This document shows positions 1 through 12,679 of a stretch of DNA of 64,000 nucleotides, in pieces. This DNA comes from Lytechinus variegatus (lineage: Eukaryota > Echinodermata > Echinoidea > Temnopleuroida > Toxopneustidae). Location of the stretch: positions 36,612,830-36,676,829 of the forward strand of contig NC_054746.1 in the NCBI RefSeq assembly GCF_018143015.1, in the 5' to 3' direction. Position numbers and translations under genes: made by a program. A model generated the notes under the pieces. That model was not told the origin of the DNA. It saw only the letters and a program-made list of their open reading frames with translations, and made no database searches. The first letter of the stretch is position 1. Each line of letters begins with the position of its first letter.

Positions 1-416
1 ACATAGTGGCATCAAGTGGGTAGACTCGTGCCTCAAAATTTGAAAATTTTAAAGTCTTACATAATTAATCCTAGAAGTTGAAATTACATTGCAGAACAAG
101 TAAGATGGCTCATTCAATGATAATTGTAAAACACCACAAAACCATTCATTTTGAAATAGTAAAATAATTGAATCGATAAAGATTCCACCACTGGACTCGT
201 ACTCAATGTTCTCAGACCCTTATAAATATTTTGATAAATACAGTCTCTAATTTAATGCATAGAATTTGTCAAACCATATATTTCAGTATATCTATAGATT
301 TACACAATTTCTGTTGCACTATATTTTAATGATGTATGGAATAAAAAAAAACGTACAATTATCATTTTACAAAGAAAACCTTCATGGTTTCATTCCGTAT
401 ATCTCAGGGCTACACC

Positions 417-985
417 CGAGGGGGGGGGCACTTACATTGACGAGTGGATACCATGTGCCACCAAAAAAACACGTAAAAAGGATGTCTTTTTCAAGATAGG
501 GCACGTTACGTACGTAACGTGATAAGGGTGTCAAACACACAAAAATAATGAAAAAAGGGTATCTATTTCGCTAGGAATGTTACGTGTTTAGGGTCAAATT
601 TGCGGGGATGATAAAACAAAATAAAAAAGGTTTTATAAAGGATGTCCTTTTTGCCCCAACACTACGTGTTTAGAGTCCGATTTGCACGAGATGTGGAAGG
701 TGGTGTCCGATGTGTAAAGGTAAAACTGACGACCGACAGACCCGTGACATAACAATAAAATATTCCTTTTCCTCTATAGGGGTTCAATTTCAGGGAATAT
801 TTGCCAATTAAGAGTATCGTTTGTTTCCTCTTTGTTAAGGGTAGGGTTTCACATGCCAATACCTGTTAAAGGGTGCATTTTCAGAATATGGAAAATACGT
901 GTTTAGGGTGATTTTCGAAACCCCATGGTCGCGCATGGTATCCACTCGTCAATGGAACTGGCCCCCCCCAGCGGGGGGGGCGCTA
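417..985. repeat. G-run-ended inverted-repeat element (MITE-like)
   Basis: The element is bounded by runs of G/C next to inverted copies of a 21-bp word at 435-455 and 934-954 that begins CATTGACGAGTGG. Between them lie runs of similar short phrases built around 'acgtgtttagggt', so the interior looks like degenerate internal repeats. The small reading frames inside are not convincing genes. A G-run element of similar style, with different inner sequence, lies at 16076-16580. I associate this repeat with sea urchin DNA from memory only. Confidence 0.6.
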
Positions 986-2946
986 CACATCTCAACGTCA
1001 TGTGATTTTTCAGGAATGAAATAAATTCTTAATAATTTCATTTTATTAGCAATTAAAAGCTCCAGTCTTAATGGTTTAAGGATGTATGATGCATTTTGCC
1101 CATGTTATAAATTTGATTAGCTGTATCTCCCAATTTATCACAATAATTACATTTTATCATAATTTTGCATTTTCAATATTATGCTATTTATTACTCAGGC
1201 TACGTCTCATCTGCTCTTTCTTCCGATAGTATCGTTATTAACTCCTTGGTTAGTGGATAAAGATATGACTAACTTCTCGGCCCGGTGTTGAGAAACAGGC
1301 CCCAGAAAGTTATATATCCTTCTGAAGAATAAATGGAAAATATAAATATATTTATACATAACTTCACTTTGTAAAAAAAAGAAACAGGATGCTTTTTTAC
1401 TTGGCAGTCATTTTTTGATAAGTCAAACTTCATAATGAATTTGCTTCAAAAAAGTCATCAGAATTTTTGCTCACAATTTTCATACTTTGTGTGAGGTTTA
1501 GCGTAATGGGTTGTTTGCCAGGAAAGCATGAAAATATTACTATCCATGTCCCTCAGAATACCCTTCCACCCATTTTTCCTCAAATAAGATAGCCTCCCTT
1601 TTTCAAATGACAATTTTTAGTGTGTTAGTGGTCATTCTACGTTGCCATTTTCCTTTCGAACAGTGTTTTTAAATGAAATATTCTTGAAAAATTATTTGTA
1701 ATGATTTTGAAACTTTAATCATCCATTGAGCCTAAATCTGTACCCATGCTTGAAAACAAGTCATCATTCCCTCCAGCCCTCCAGTTCCAATAGCATTTGG
1801 CAAATTAATCTTCTTACACACTGACAAACCCATAACTCTAATGAATACATAGATAACGGTTACTCAAATTTCTCTGATTTTAATTTTCTTGCCCATTTCT
1901 GAAAGAAAATTTCTCTTACAACATGAACTGAGTCCTTATAAGAACTTACATTTTAAAACTTTGAGCAACACAGTTTAAAAAGACAACTTACATTGCCACT
2001 ACATCATAACACAGGAACTATTCACAGTTTAAGATGCAAAAGAGGAATGACCATTTCAGCCAGAATGAATTAGGAAAACTTTCTTTCACTCAGCCTTCAT
2101 TTAATATTCCTGAAATGAAGTCCAATTATTTGTAGATATTAACATCTTCAAACAACAAAGGTAATACTTGAAAAATAACTTTATGTAAATTGGAAACAGT
2201 TATTAAAGATAATCAGAATTTATATGCATGGTGACAAGATACTAAATACTCAGTGTTGTCAATCTTTTACTTTGACTAGATGATACATGATCATTAAAAA
2301 TTTTATGTAAAAGGGAGTTTTAGTCAGATGAGCCCACCTGCACACCTTGAAAACACAATTCATTTTTCGTTTTTGTTTAAAATTAAACATTCAGCTTGCT
2401 TTGTGAGTATAACAATTCAGGAGCTTATCCAAAAATAAAAATGTATGTTGTCCACCCCCATAATAAGAGGTTCATCAATCTTACTTTCCTTGTCTCTAAA
2501 TCTTTATAACAATGATACAACATACATAAACACAAGACATTTTTCATTTTATACTTTAGAAAGACTCCTATGTATATTTAAGGTATTGGATCAAATAAAT
2601 GATTCAAACAATGGTTGTCAATGGAAGTAAGGTTATAGATTTGGTTTGTCTGGCGTTGGATTCATCGCTGTAAAAAGGTGGAATGATGTTGAAATCCAAG
2701 AAAAGATATTAATCATTGGCAACTCCATATAAAAGGTTATGATTCAACTGCATGTTTAGTTTTCACGATCACAGATCATCACACATTTTTCACTGTTCAT
2801 ATATATACTTAGACATATGCCTTGTACTATAAGAGATCAATCACAAAGCTTAGCATAAGATTTAAGAACAAATTTTGAATGCAATGGCCACCATTTATTT
2901 CATGACAATCAATTATCACTAATCATAATTGTTGATGCTTTATATA
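986..2946. other. AT-rich stretch, no gene seen
   Basis: No reading frame with coding character and no clear inverted or tandem repeat was found here. It lies downstream of TSNAX and may include its 3' untranslated end, but I cannot place a polyadenylation site with confidence. Confidence 0.5.
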
Positions 2947-3246
2947 ACTTTATTAAGGAGTTTCTGAAACTTGATTATCATTGATGACACAAATGAAAAT
3001 ATCTAAAACCAGATCTTGAACAGTCATCATTTCTTGTAAGAAGCCTGTGCTAAATCAACGTCCTTCAGTGTTTGTTTCGGAGTATGGGATCCCTTTAAAG
3101 TAAGCCTTTATTATTAAGTTTCTCAAACTTGAGGCAGACAAACTAAATCAGTCCATCATTTCTTGACCATAGTCATCATCTCTTGTAGAAAAGTCTGAGC
3201 TGAAAGCAACATCCTTCAGCATGTGCTTGGGAATCTCAGATCCCCT
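2947..3246 (-). repeat. Diverged tandem duplication of the TSNAX 3' exon end
   Basis: About 150 bp at 2947-3106 resembles the adjacent 3107-3246, which contains the last codons and stop of TSNAX. Shared landmarks in order are a 'ctttatta...agtttct' block, 'aaacttga', 'agtcatcat', 'tcttgta', 'ccttcag' and 'ggatccc/agatccc'. By eye about three quarters of the positions match across the best part. The outer copy sits in the presumed 3' untranslated region. Confidence 0.6.
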
Positions 3247-6200
3247 GACTTTGATTACATAGCAGGCATCCTCCATTTTCTTCAAGCTCTGTCTCATCAC
3301 CGATGACTTGCGCACCATCTCGCGCCCTGCTACATTACCAAGTTGCTGGAATCCTCTGTTGACGTTCCTCATGAAATCAACTAACTGAAAGGGTCTCTCT
3401 AGGTCTCCGCTACCGATAATGTTTATACACATGCGCATGAGTTCCCCTGTGAAATCTGCCAGTCCAAGCATGTATTCAAGAGGTGGAAGTTTCAGAGACA
3501 ATGTCCTTTGGTCACTACCACATTTTGATTCCACTAATGGATCTTGCGGATCTTGCGGATCTGGAATCTCTGTGGAATCACTGGCTTCTGGTTGACCCGT
3601 TACTCCATCAGCATTCTCTGCTTCCTGGACAATTAAAAAAGTACATTGACATTATATGCAAACTACAGAGAATTTCACATAATTTTACATAACCTTTTTT
3701 CTCAATTTCCCAAATATAAATTTTGAAATCAATCTTGATTTGAGTTTGACTTCAAATAGCAAATTCTTTGTAAGACAGACCCATAATATCAACAAAAAGA
3801 CAATTTCGATTCATTTCAATGCAATTAATTTCATTCAATCATTTAAAATTCAAAATATATGAATCATACATGAATAAAAATCATTGCAAATAGAGTTTAC
3901 CTCAATATACTTAGAAAACCATGAAACAAGTATTTTAGCTCATGCTGGGTCATAAAATTGTATAAGTAACTCTGAACACCATATTTATAGAACTTTAGAC
4001 CACTGGATGTCATCACATTATGATTGAAGGTTACCTTATATCCTAGATGGGTATATAGTCCACCTCAAGAGAGAGAAAAAAAGCATTGTATTACACCTAT
4101 ATCAGATGAGTATCACCAATTCGGTTATACGTTCAGAGTATCATACCCACTAGTTTTATTTGATTTCTGGTTTTTATTCTAGTTGTGATTATCATAGACT
4201 TTTAACCCTAATTCTCCCGGGGTATTTTGATTCGTCATTATGGTAGAGAATGATGTAATCTATGCAGTTGCATTGGTAAATTTCACTGAATTCATATATT
4301 TTTATTTTATATGAATTAATTATGCTTATTTATTTATAAAATCATACCTTTTGCTCTAATTCACTAAATAAAGCTCCTAGAATGCTATTTTTTGGTGAAA
4401 ATATTCTTTATAGCATTCCTAACAATTGTGAATGAAAAGAATTCTGGTACTAAGACCGATTTCTTGTGTATTTTATAATTTCTTATGTATATCTTTGTTT
4501 TTTACTTTTTGTTTTTTCGATGGAAATCGTTCCAGACATAATTCTGATCATAAAAAAGGCAAAATTAATTAAGTTTAATCAGTAAAAGTAGAAATAATGA
4601 TACATTTATGAATTTTGGCTAATTTGCATTGGATTTGTACATAAAATGACATTTTTTAGCAATTTTAGGTCTGGCATACACTTACATAAAGTCGTAACCG
4701 CGTACCCGGGTGTCACAACTTTGGTCTCAAAATTGCGCGAGACTTGAAAGTAAAAAGTCAGTGAGCAGCGAGGTCAAAAAATTTTGCACAGCAGATATAT
4801 CACGAAAGTTGTCAAGGGGGGGGGGCGTTATGGACCCCCCCCCCCCCCCCGAGAGAATTAGGGTTAAAGAGTGAGAAAAATGAACCAGTAACAAGAACAA
4901 AACCAAGCTTTGACTAACCTTATTTTCAACCTGCTTGATGTCATCTTTCAGAGAAAATGTGAGTCTTGTAGCGATTTCATCAAGTGATAGAAGTCTTCCA
5001 TTTTTGATGAAGAGATAGAATGATACAGCCTCAATATACTCTTGAAGTCCTGGTGAAAACGCTCTGATAAACTGATGCAAGTCTTCACCCTAAAAGGGAG
5101 AAAATACGGATGTGAAAATATGAAATAAGAATACTTGAATTTATCATTTCTTCTACATACCAAATAGGCACAAATATCAGAACAAAACAGAAAGAAGATC
5201 CCTCTTCAGACAGCTGAATAGTATTTCAACATCTCTCATGTATTCCACAAGTGCCTACCAGAATCAAAGAACTGCATGGAGGGGTATAAGGTGAGTGATA
5301 CACATTATCTATCACAGATCAAGGTATCTTTTTATATTAACAAATCATCCCCCTTGAATTCTAAATTTCAAAACATTTTCCCCTTTCTTTAATTTCATTT
5401 CTATCCAGTAATCATAGGAAACATAAAATGTACCTTGAGTTCAGAAGCAACCTTAGAGATGAGTGTATCTTCCAATGACTTTAACCTTGTCTCTGCTTCA
5501 GTAAGAACCTTGTCACTGTCTCTGTAATGAGGTGTAATAATATTTTCAATCAATTAAAAACAAGAGCATGAGAGTAAAAATAAAGATAAGATATTACTGA
5601 TTAAAAAGGTGAATTTATCACGATCAAGAAAACAAATTATTAGTATACTGAGACTGGATATTGGAGAATGACTTCTAAAAGCATGGAAAATAATATTTTA
5701 GCAGCAAATATAACTTTTTTTGTCATAATAATCATTATTTCCATAAGCAAAATTGGCAGCATGTCAATTGGACAAAAGATGTTTTCTTCTTAGTATTAAA
5801 ATCCATTACACTAAAATCATCAATAACAAATTTGTTGGTAATAACAGAGCAAACATCAAAAGGAGTCCACCAGAATGTCAAATGCATATAAGAGCTGAAA
5901 ATGAGAGAAACATTCAAGTAGAAATGCTAATAAGACTAAAGTCTTACCCATCTATGCGGTGAAGCAGGAATATAATCCTCTTGCTCTCAATTGTAATATC
6001 TCTGCTGACTTTCACCAGTCTTTCATACTTGTCGTGCTTAAGATCAAGCTCAGACTGGTATTCTCTGGAAAAAAAAGATTGTAAGATATTGAAAAACCAT
6101 GACCTTGGTGAAAAAACAGTAATTATAATAAATAGTTCACGGACCAATTGATTCAGTCCCAACAAACTTGTTAAGTCACAAAATGGAATAAAACAATCAA

Positions 6201-9200
6201 GGAAACTCAATTTATGGTTCATCTTTAACCTCTCATATAATTGATTCAAATACCAAATTTGACTCCTGCTGTAACAAGAAAAACCCAGCTCTTCGTGAAT
6301 GATGAAATATTGTATCACTTACAGATTGTTAAAATGAATTAAAAAGAAATACTGAAAATGTCCTGGATGGGTCCTAGTAATGCTAAATTGACTAGCATTA
6401 TTCCATTTATAACTATAATGCAATTTTTATCTGAAAATCAACAAATGAGAAAACTCACTTAAAGGCTAGGAGGGTTGGTGTAAGCTCTACATTCTCTAGA
6501 CATCCTTCCTCGTCTTTCTTCTGTTTGGGATGATTTGAGCGATCACCTTTTCTGTTACGCTTGTATGGACCTTAGTAAAAATAATACATTAAAGAAAAAA
6601 AAAACTTACAATCAAGACAAGCACTAGCAGTACTTAGTTTTGTTTCTTAGATGTAGGGGTTGAGTCCGAGAGGCCAGAGGCAATTCACCTAACAATTACT
6701 TTTGAACTTACACTGAAGTCTGCCACAGTCGTCACAGACAATAAGAAATGTGCACTTGAATAAAGAAATTTTGTGTGTGAATGGTGATGAAACTTCATGA
6801 ACACAAACAAATTTATGCTAAGCCTGGCTAAGTTGAAGCCTTTGCATTTTTTTTAAACATTAACATGGAGTGTGTAACAACATCTCATGGGGGGGGTGGA
6901 ATAACTCGGGGTAACTCGTGAGGGGTTACTGTATAAAGCTATCATGCAGCTCAAAAAAAGATTCTGCATCTCATTAATCTAACAATTAGATACCAATTTC
7001 AGGAATTGTCTAGACAAACAACATGGTTTAAATGCAAGAACCAGCAACCTGTATTATGCCATCTTAAGCGCTCAATTATTCAAATCCTTTCCAAGAAAAT
7101 TTGAACTCCTCACCAGCATTAAGAAATCGCTATTTTGCAAGCAGAGGTCTTCAAAAAGTAAGTAAAATGTGATACCAAGTCACCAATTTTATGGCATTTT
7201 AACCTTCATCTGATACAAAGTTGTCTGCTTGACTTCCTTTTTACAGGATTGCAAAACTATCGTGCACAAAATGATTTAAGGACATACTTTTTTATGACAC
7301 TTTTTCAGCTGAGCGTGCACTGGTCAATCGCCATAGAATTTTAAGATTGCGATACCAGCGAAACTCTAGACCTAATTCCGTAGAGCAATTTTGACTCTGG
7401 GATTTTAGTAATGATTTTTACTCTCTCGGAGCCTCCTGGCTACGGACACCCAACCCCCCATCCTACCATACTTTCTTTGAATCATTGCCTCATTCGTACG
7501 CATCCTAAAGTATGCAAATAAACTAGACACCTAGGCCCGTATTCTGATACTGATAGCAGGTTTCACTTAAACTCAGGTTTAAAGTTGTGGTTTAATTATG
7601 GAAAGCCAAAGCATCAAAGTTTTTATAAGTAATATGTTTCTTATCTTTACTGTGCTCTTTTCTGATTCATCGATGGTGAAGATAATTATCTATTTATATG
7701 GTTGGAACTACCCCTATCGACCACCTAATCTTCTAAGCATTGTATCTGCGAAAATATTCATCAATTTTACCCAGTTTTCGTCTCATTTGAGCAGAAAATT
7801 AAGCAGATCAGAATCTCATGTTTTGCTCGGCGACTCCGATTCAATCCGCATATATATCGACGAACAACAAATGCGACGATTTTCCATTTGCTTATTTGCA
7901 CCCATCTTTTGAAACCGACCACTCGTGGTACACTAAGTTTACGGCCGATTCTTGTCGTGGTGGCGAAATATTTTTACTCTTTCAAATCTGTTCTATGACG
8001 TCAAGATGCCAAATGATCGCCTCACTACTTCCACTGCGAGCTCCGGCGCATGATTCGATGATTGGCGACGGATATTTGTTCTAAAGCAGTTTCCTATCGG
8101 ATTTCTTGGTTTTTCAGCGGGGTTTGGTCAATACAATTTTGAATAATTCTACTACATTTTTACTTTTTGTTGCTTCCTTTTTTCTCGTAAAATCGATTCT
8201 TGTCGTTTCTATGGACACTGCGCCTACTCTCCCGCGCGTATCGTTTGTAATACGCAATTATTTTAACGCGCGCAAGGCGGTCGGTTTCAAAAGATGTGGT
8301 CGATACACTGTATGTGGTAGTCTCACCACACCGGGTACTTCCTAGACAATAATGAATGATTTGAGAGCCAAATGAGCTGAACTGAAGAATATTTATACTG
8401 TTAATGATTTATGTAACAATTGGCTATCCATACTTAAACCACAACTTTAAACATGAGTTTAATAATTATAGGGGCCTAACGTAAATAGGGGGGCCCAAGG
8501 GCAAGGTATCATAATAAACTTGTCCCTGTCGTTCATTAGAATGAGTGAGGGGGGCCTAACCCAGGGAACTCCCGGCCACGTAGCGGGCGGGATCCCAGGA
8601 CCTTACGAGTAATTTGGCATACTCACCTGACAAGCGTGAAGTATGGTCAAAATAATTCTCCGAATAAATAGTTAAAACAGAAATCAAGCACTTACCACGA
8701 TTATAATGGATGAAGGTCTAACGAGTGGCAGTTTCCTGACATCTGGGCACAAACTGGAACCTAAAAAAAACGAGAAGTTCTCTCCTTCTACCCCCGTCTC
8801 GATCGGCCATTTTTGAATTTTGTTATGAATCGTAAGTTCGTAACAAAATGGCCAATCGAGACTGGGGTCGGAGAGAACTTTTCATTTTGAGGTTCCAGTT
8901 TGTGCCCAGATATCAGGAAACTGCCACTCGTTAGACCTTAATCCATATAATCGTGGTAAGTGCTTGATTTCTGTTTTAACTATTTATTCGGAGAATTATT
9001 TTGACCATACTTCACGCTTGTCAGGTGAATATGCCTTACACGTAAGGTCCTGGGCTCCCGCCCGCGTAGCAGGCGGCAGGAGTTCCCTGGGATCACTCAT
9101 TCAATGAACAAGGTTATAATATAACCTTATTCTCAGTTATATCTCCATGTGTGACAAAATAGGGTGGCAATGTTTGGCTTATTTTCTCTTTTTCTTTGGG

Positions 9201-9752
9201 GCAAATGCTTGATTTTTTTACAATGACAGTTTCCATTAGACCTGTTAATTCATACTGCTTGGCTCTTATTTAAATTTGATTATTTATATCATTTTTTCTT
9301 AATTAAAAATAGAGATCAAAAAATGAAAATTTTCTTGCCATATTACTTTCCACCAATAGAGGGCGTACACAAAAATATGCCCAAAATTCAAGTTTTTGAG
9401 CGCTCTGGTGAATACAAAAATTATTCCCACATTACTAATGATAAATAAATTAAAACTGTATGGAAATTAGTAACTTTGGTCACAAAAGTGATATTTTAAT
9501 GATTTTTCAAAGTGTGTGCTCTATACAGCATTGGCATACCATAGTCCTACCTGTAGATTCTCCACAGGCCAGATGGTAGCAGTGAACAAGTGCCTGGGAT
9601 AAGCCAGGCCCAGGGGGCCTAGCTAGATCTAACTTAGATTAGAAGGTTAATATTAGATACATAGCCATGGCATAGGTTAATAATTATTATTTGTCCAAAC
9701 CTCTGTCACGCTTTCCATCTCGATTCCATCCTTTCGTTTCAAAATCTGCCAT
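3148..9752 (-). CDS. TSNAX: Translin-associated factor X (Trax), six coding exons
   Basis: Trax pairs with translin to form C3PO, an endoribonuclease that removes the RISC passenger strand and processes tRNA fragments. Coding exons on the minus strand are 9701-9752, 6459-6570, 5948-6064, 5434-5521, 4919-5089 and 3148-3624; all have GT/AG ends and join in phase to 338 residues (human Trax has 290). The start ATG at 9752 opens MADFETKG and is followed by a basic segment resembling the Trax nuclear localisation region. Helical blocks [10 protein letters not shown] (exon 3), [11 protein letters not shown] (exon 5) and [13 protein letters not shown] (exon 6) match the family closely, as does [12 protein letters not shown] near the end. 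E140, E143 and D237 correspond to the known acidic catalytic residues. The extra length is mainly an acidic, Pro/Asp-rich insert at about residues 181-215. An in-frame upstream ATG at 9869 exists, but its extension does not look like Trax. Confidence 0.95.
4202..4866. repeat. Inverted-repeat element inside TSNAX intron 5
   Basis: The ends carry the inverted pair TTAACCCTAATTCTC at 4202-4216 and its complement at 4852-4866, each followed internally by a C/G run (very long, about 17 C, at the right end). It has no coding capacity. It lies wholly in the intron between TSNAX exons 5 and 6. Confidence 0.6.
7533..8480. repeat. MITE-like element in TSNAX intron 1
   Basis: The left end reads GGCCCGTATTCTGA, followed by a block with the core 'tttaaagttgtggttta' (7580-7595). 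The inverse of that block lies near the right end at 8430-8462. The right extremity is less well preserved. Three overlapping plus-strand reading frames (7598-8345) fall inside and resemble no family I know; I treat them as incidental. Confidence 0.5.
8515..9114. repeat. Foldback element, copy 1 (long inverted arms)
   Basis: Two arms of about 260 bp, each containing 'cctgacaagcgtgaagtatg' and 'actgccactcgttagacctt' in opposite orientation, meet around 8820-8850. The outer ends are inverted copies of CCCAGGGAACTCC (from 8560) and GGAGTTCCCTGGG (to 9091). In this copy inverted similarity continues outwards through 'ttcattagaatgagtg'. No open frame. It lies in TSNAX intron 1; a second copy is at 13444-13953. 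Confidence 0.75.
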
Positions 9753-10035
9753 AATATGGGTCTGGGAAAGCTGACAAGAGTGACGAGTATCAGAGCTAAA
9801 GTGATCCAGGCCAGCTTCCAACCACGAATCAGCAGTGCACAATTCATTCAGCAGCGCTCGCTTGGCCAACGTGCTCCGGCGGCCGGCGTGGTAGCATATT
9901 TTTTAACCGTAGGATAGCAATTGAAACCTGATGAATTATTTATATAATTCGTTTCGCTAGTCTATCGAACAATGATAGGTCCATGATATGGGTCCATGAT
10001 TGTACACAGAGCGAGGAAACTGTATCCCGGCGCGG
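9753..10035 (-). promoter_or_regulatory. Presumed TSNAX promoter and 5' untranslated region
   Basis: This segment directly upstream of the TSNAX start holds locally CpG- and GC-rich patches (9860-9890 and 10025-10040) in otherwise AT-rich DNA. No TATA box is obvious. The assignment rests on position and base composition only. Confidence 0.4.
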
Positions 10036-10480
10036 CCGGCAGCATCAATAATCAAATAGCGTTCAAAATTTTCTTTATCCTACTTTCATTTTTAATATAA
10101 AAATCCTTAAAATACACCAAAATAAAGATTGAATAAATTCTTTACTCACGATTTGATTTATTTCCCAAATTTCAATTGTCCAAGCTTGTAATCATGACTG
10201 TTTGCATCTAGACTAATGTCAATTACCCCATTACCCCCTGATAGTTAGGCCTATTTTGGCATCAGTTAGATTCATTGACAGAGGATATGGGTTTGCCAAA
10301 ACACAATTCATTTTCTTGTTTTATCAATTATGTTTTTAGGAAAAAATAATTTTAAGCTAGAGTGGCCCTGCCCTTTTAAGTAGAAAATAGAAAAAGAGAA
10401 GATTGTGCTTGATTTCTATATTGGTCTTTTTAAATTTGTAATCATTTTTTGCATGTTCTTCTTTGTATTTGTTTTTATAG

Positions 10481-10735
10481 CAACCAAAATCAACACTAGC
10501 CTTCTCGACAGTCTCTATTTCCACCTTCCCTGCACGGCTATTTCCAGAAGGAGTGGCCCTTCATCTCCGTAAGGCACATATTATAGCCCAGCTATCAGAG
10601 CGTCTCTCTAAAATTGTAAAAGCCCAAACTGCCCTCCACTCCCGCCTCCACTTCATCTCCTGCTTTGCAGATGCATGTCTTCAATATCGTGTCGCCTTCC
10701 CACGGGTAGCGCCTTTGATATTGAACATCAATATT
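10481..10735 (+). other. Unassigned coding-like fragment
   Basis: After a TTTTTATAG acceptor-like site a plus-strand frame stays open across about 250 bp and includes GVALHLRKAHIIAQLSER and RLHFISCFADAC. The mix of basic and hydrophobic residues looks coding. I do not recognise the family, and the frame runs straight into the repeat that begins at 10736, so it may be part of an old transposon rather than a host exon. Confidence 0.3.
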
Positions 10736-11117
10736 ACCCCTTTCATAAACCCAATTATGCGGCTAATATTAGGAGCATAATTTGGTAAAATTGGAGGAGG
10801 ACCAGAGTTATCCGCATTATTTTGATGCTGCAATTATCCGCATAAGCAGCATTAATTGGGACCAGATTTTGACTTTATGAATTCATTTCGAAAGTAATGC
10901 GGATAATTGCCATGGAGCGGTCACAAGGTCACCCTTTTCCAACGCAACCTCATCGGGGTGTGTGCGGTTGCCATGGCGATTACCGGTATCCGCCTTTTTC
11001 AGGACGGGCGCTCGTAAAAATAGTGCGGATTATTTTCGGAGTTTGTGAACGCATTTTTTATCAATTAATCGCATTACTCTTAGGCGGCTAATTGGAGGAT
11101 GGGTTTATGAAAGGGGT
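10736..11117. repeat. MITE with CCTTTCATAAACCC-type ends
   Basis: Inverted terminal sequences ACCCCTTTCATAAACCCA (from 10736) and TGGGTTTATGAAAGGGGT (to 11117) bracket about 380 bp rich in 'atgcggataat' words. The small frame within is not convincing. Confidence 0.7.
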
Positions 11118-11179
11118 ATAGGCCTATATATACCTTTCATAAACCCATCCTCCAATTACTGAGCCGCCTAAGAGTAATG
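11072..11179. repeat. Near-perfect palindrome at the MITE junction
   Basis: The right end of the preceding MITE (11072-11117) is followed, after about 13 bp, by an inverted copy of the same end (11131-11179). Matching words are ACTCTTAGGCGGCT and AGCCGCCTAAGAGT. The DNA can fold into one long hairpin. Confidence 0.7.
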
Positions 11180-11199
11180 AAATGAATAGGGTGTCCATT

Positions 11200-11640
11200 A
11201 AATATACATTTTTTTCAAATCGCGCTTCGCGTTCGTGATTATTTAGTTATATACCTATCCTGTTCATGATTACAAAAAGTGCTTTGAATGTCCATTTTTT
11301 TTCGATCCGCCATAACCTATATTAAAAGTTTCTGCTTGCGTAAGTTCACACTGTATCATCACGCAGTAATTTTAGGCCTATATATACTAATACGCTTGTT
11401 CAGCCAAGGATCACAAACATTGCTCATTCGGAATGTTAAATTTTCAGAACAAAATGCATGCAATTTTTCCAAAAATTTCAGCTCGCGCGCTTCGCACTTG
11501 AACTATTAAAATTAAAGGGCATATGAGATTATGCTTAATATTATGACTATACCCCTCCAATTCAACTTTGAAGCATGGGTGAAATGATGCCCCTCCCCGC
11601 AAAGCTGGATCCGCCCCTGTACAGTCCCGACCCCATGCAA
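11200..11640. repeat. Dispersed repeat with CGCGCTTCGCG words
   Basis: Two related patches, 'tcgcgcttcgcgttcg' (11218) and 'ctcgcgcgcttcgcacttg' (11481), flank AT-rich DNA and end near 'ggatccgcccctg' (11608). This is typical of a dispersed element remnant. No gene is seen. Confidence 0.4.
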
Positions 11641-12667
11641 CTTTAATACTATACTATACCTGCATCGGATCTATCTGCTGAGACTCAGAAGCAAGAGGAG
11701 GAATGAACAAACAAGAACAAGATATAGCGCCTTATAAAATTTGTATATTTTTATGATAGCTTCCTTCTTCCCCAGTATGTTTATTTTTCTATCGTTTCAG
11801 TTGTTTTCAGTTGTCCTTTGTAATTTGTGTCTTGGTGTTCCTTTACTAAGCGTGCATGAACCTTACTTTTGAGGTTTTAGTTTCACGATGTGCTCATATG
11901 TACCGGGTAGTTGGGACATGTGTGGTATTCATGGCTATATATGTCCGTTAATATACTATTATGGTCTGTGAGTGACCCCTCTCGGCTAGTTAAAGTCTTG
12001 GAGTATGTCCATCGTCATAATCATGGCTATGTCCGAGCTATATATGCAAATAGCTCATGTCTTTTGTTCAGAGTTCTGATGGCTATCAGTCAGAATTGTT
12101 TTTTTTTTGCCAAAGCTTTTAAAAAGAATTTAATATTAATAGATTCTTTCATATTTTTTACTTTGTCTTTTTTAAAATGTTTTTGGATCTCTTTTTTTTT
12201 CACGTTCTTTTTTTTTTTTGGGGGGGGGGTTCTTTCCTTTTATTATATTTTTTCCTTTCTCCCCGTGTTTTTTTCTGGGCCATTATATTTGCATGTAACA
12301 CAATATTTCGAAGCAAGTGGAAAAGGAATGTATAAATTTAAAAGAAATCAGCAAATATAACACAATGAGAAAATATAGATAAACATTTTGGGTTATGTCG
12401 GGTTTATCCACCTCAGCGAAGTGAATCTCTCATGCATAATTCATCAATCTTTGATTTCATTTGGTTTGCCATCCTACGTTAAAAATTTTACGCTGGATTT
12501 GAATGAACGAATGAGCTTTGCACGTGACATCTGACTTTGGAACAGAGCAAATTCGAGGACGTACAGTGTAGGGGAGTCTTGGGAAAATAACAGGAGCAAA
12601 TCGTGGTTAAGACCAGGCCCAAGTCGTACCCTCTGCATCATTCTGGTAAACCACTCGAGGACAGAAA

Positions 12668-12679
12668 ATGTTGGAAGCT
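12668..12679 (+). CDS. Tentative first coding exon of EFCAB11
   Basis: ATG TTG GAA GCT is followed at once by a consensus GTAAGT donor, with an in-frame stop upstream. It would join in phase 0 to the exon at 16674. The resulting first helix of the EF-hand would be unusually short, so a different, longer first exon is quite possible. Confidence 0.3.

Noticed and set aside
11911-12360. Plus-strand frame of 149 codons with a poly-Phe stretch
   Set aside because: Driven by long T runs; no initiation context or family similarity.
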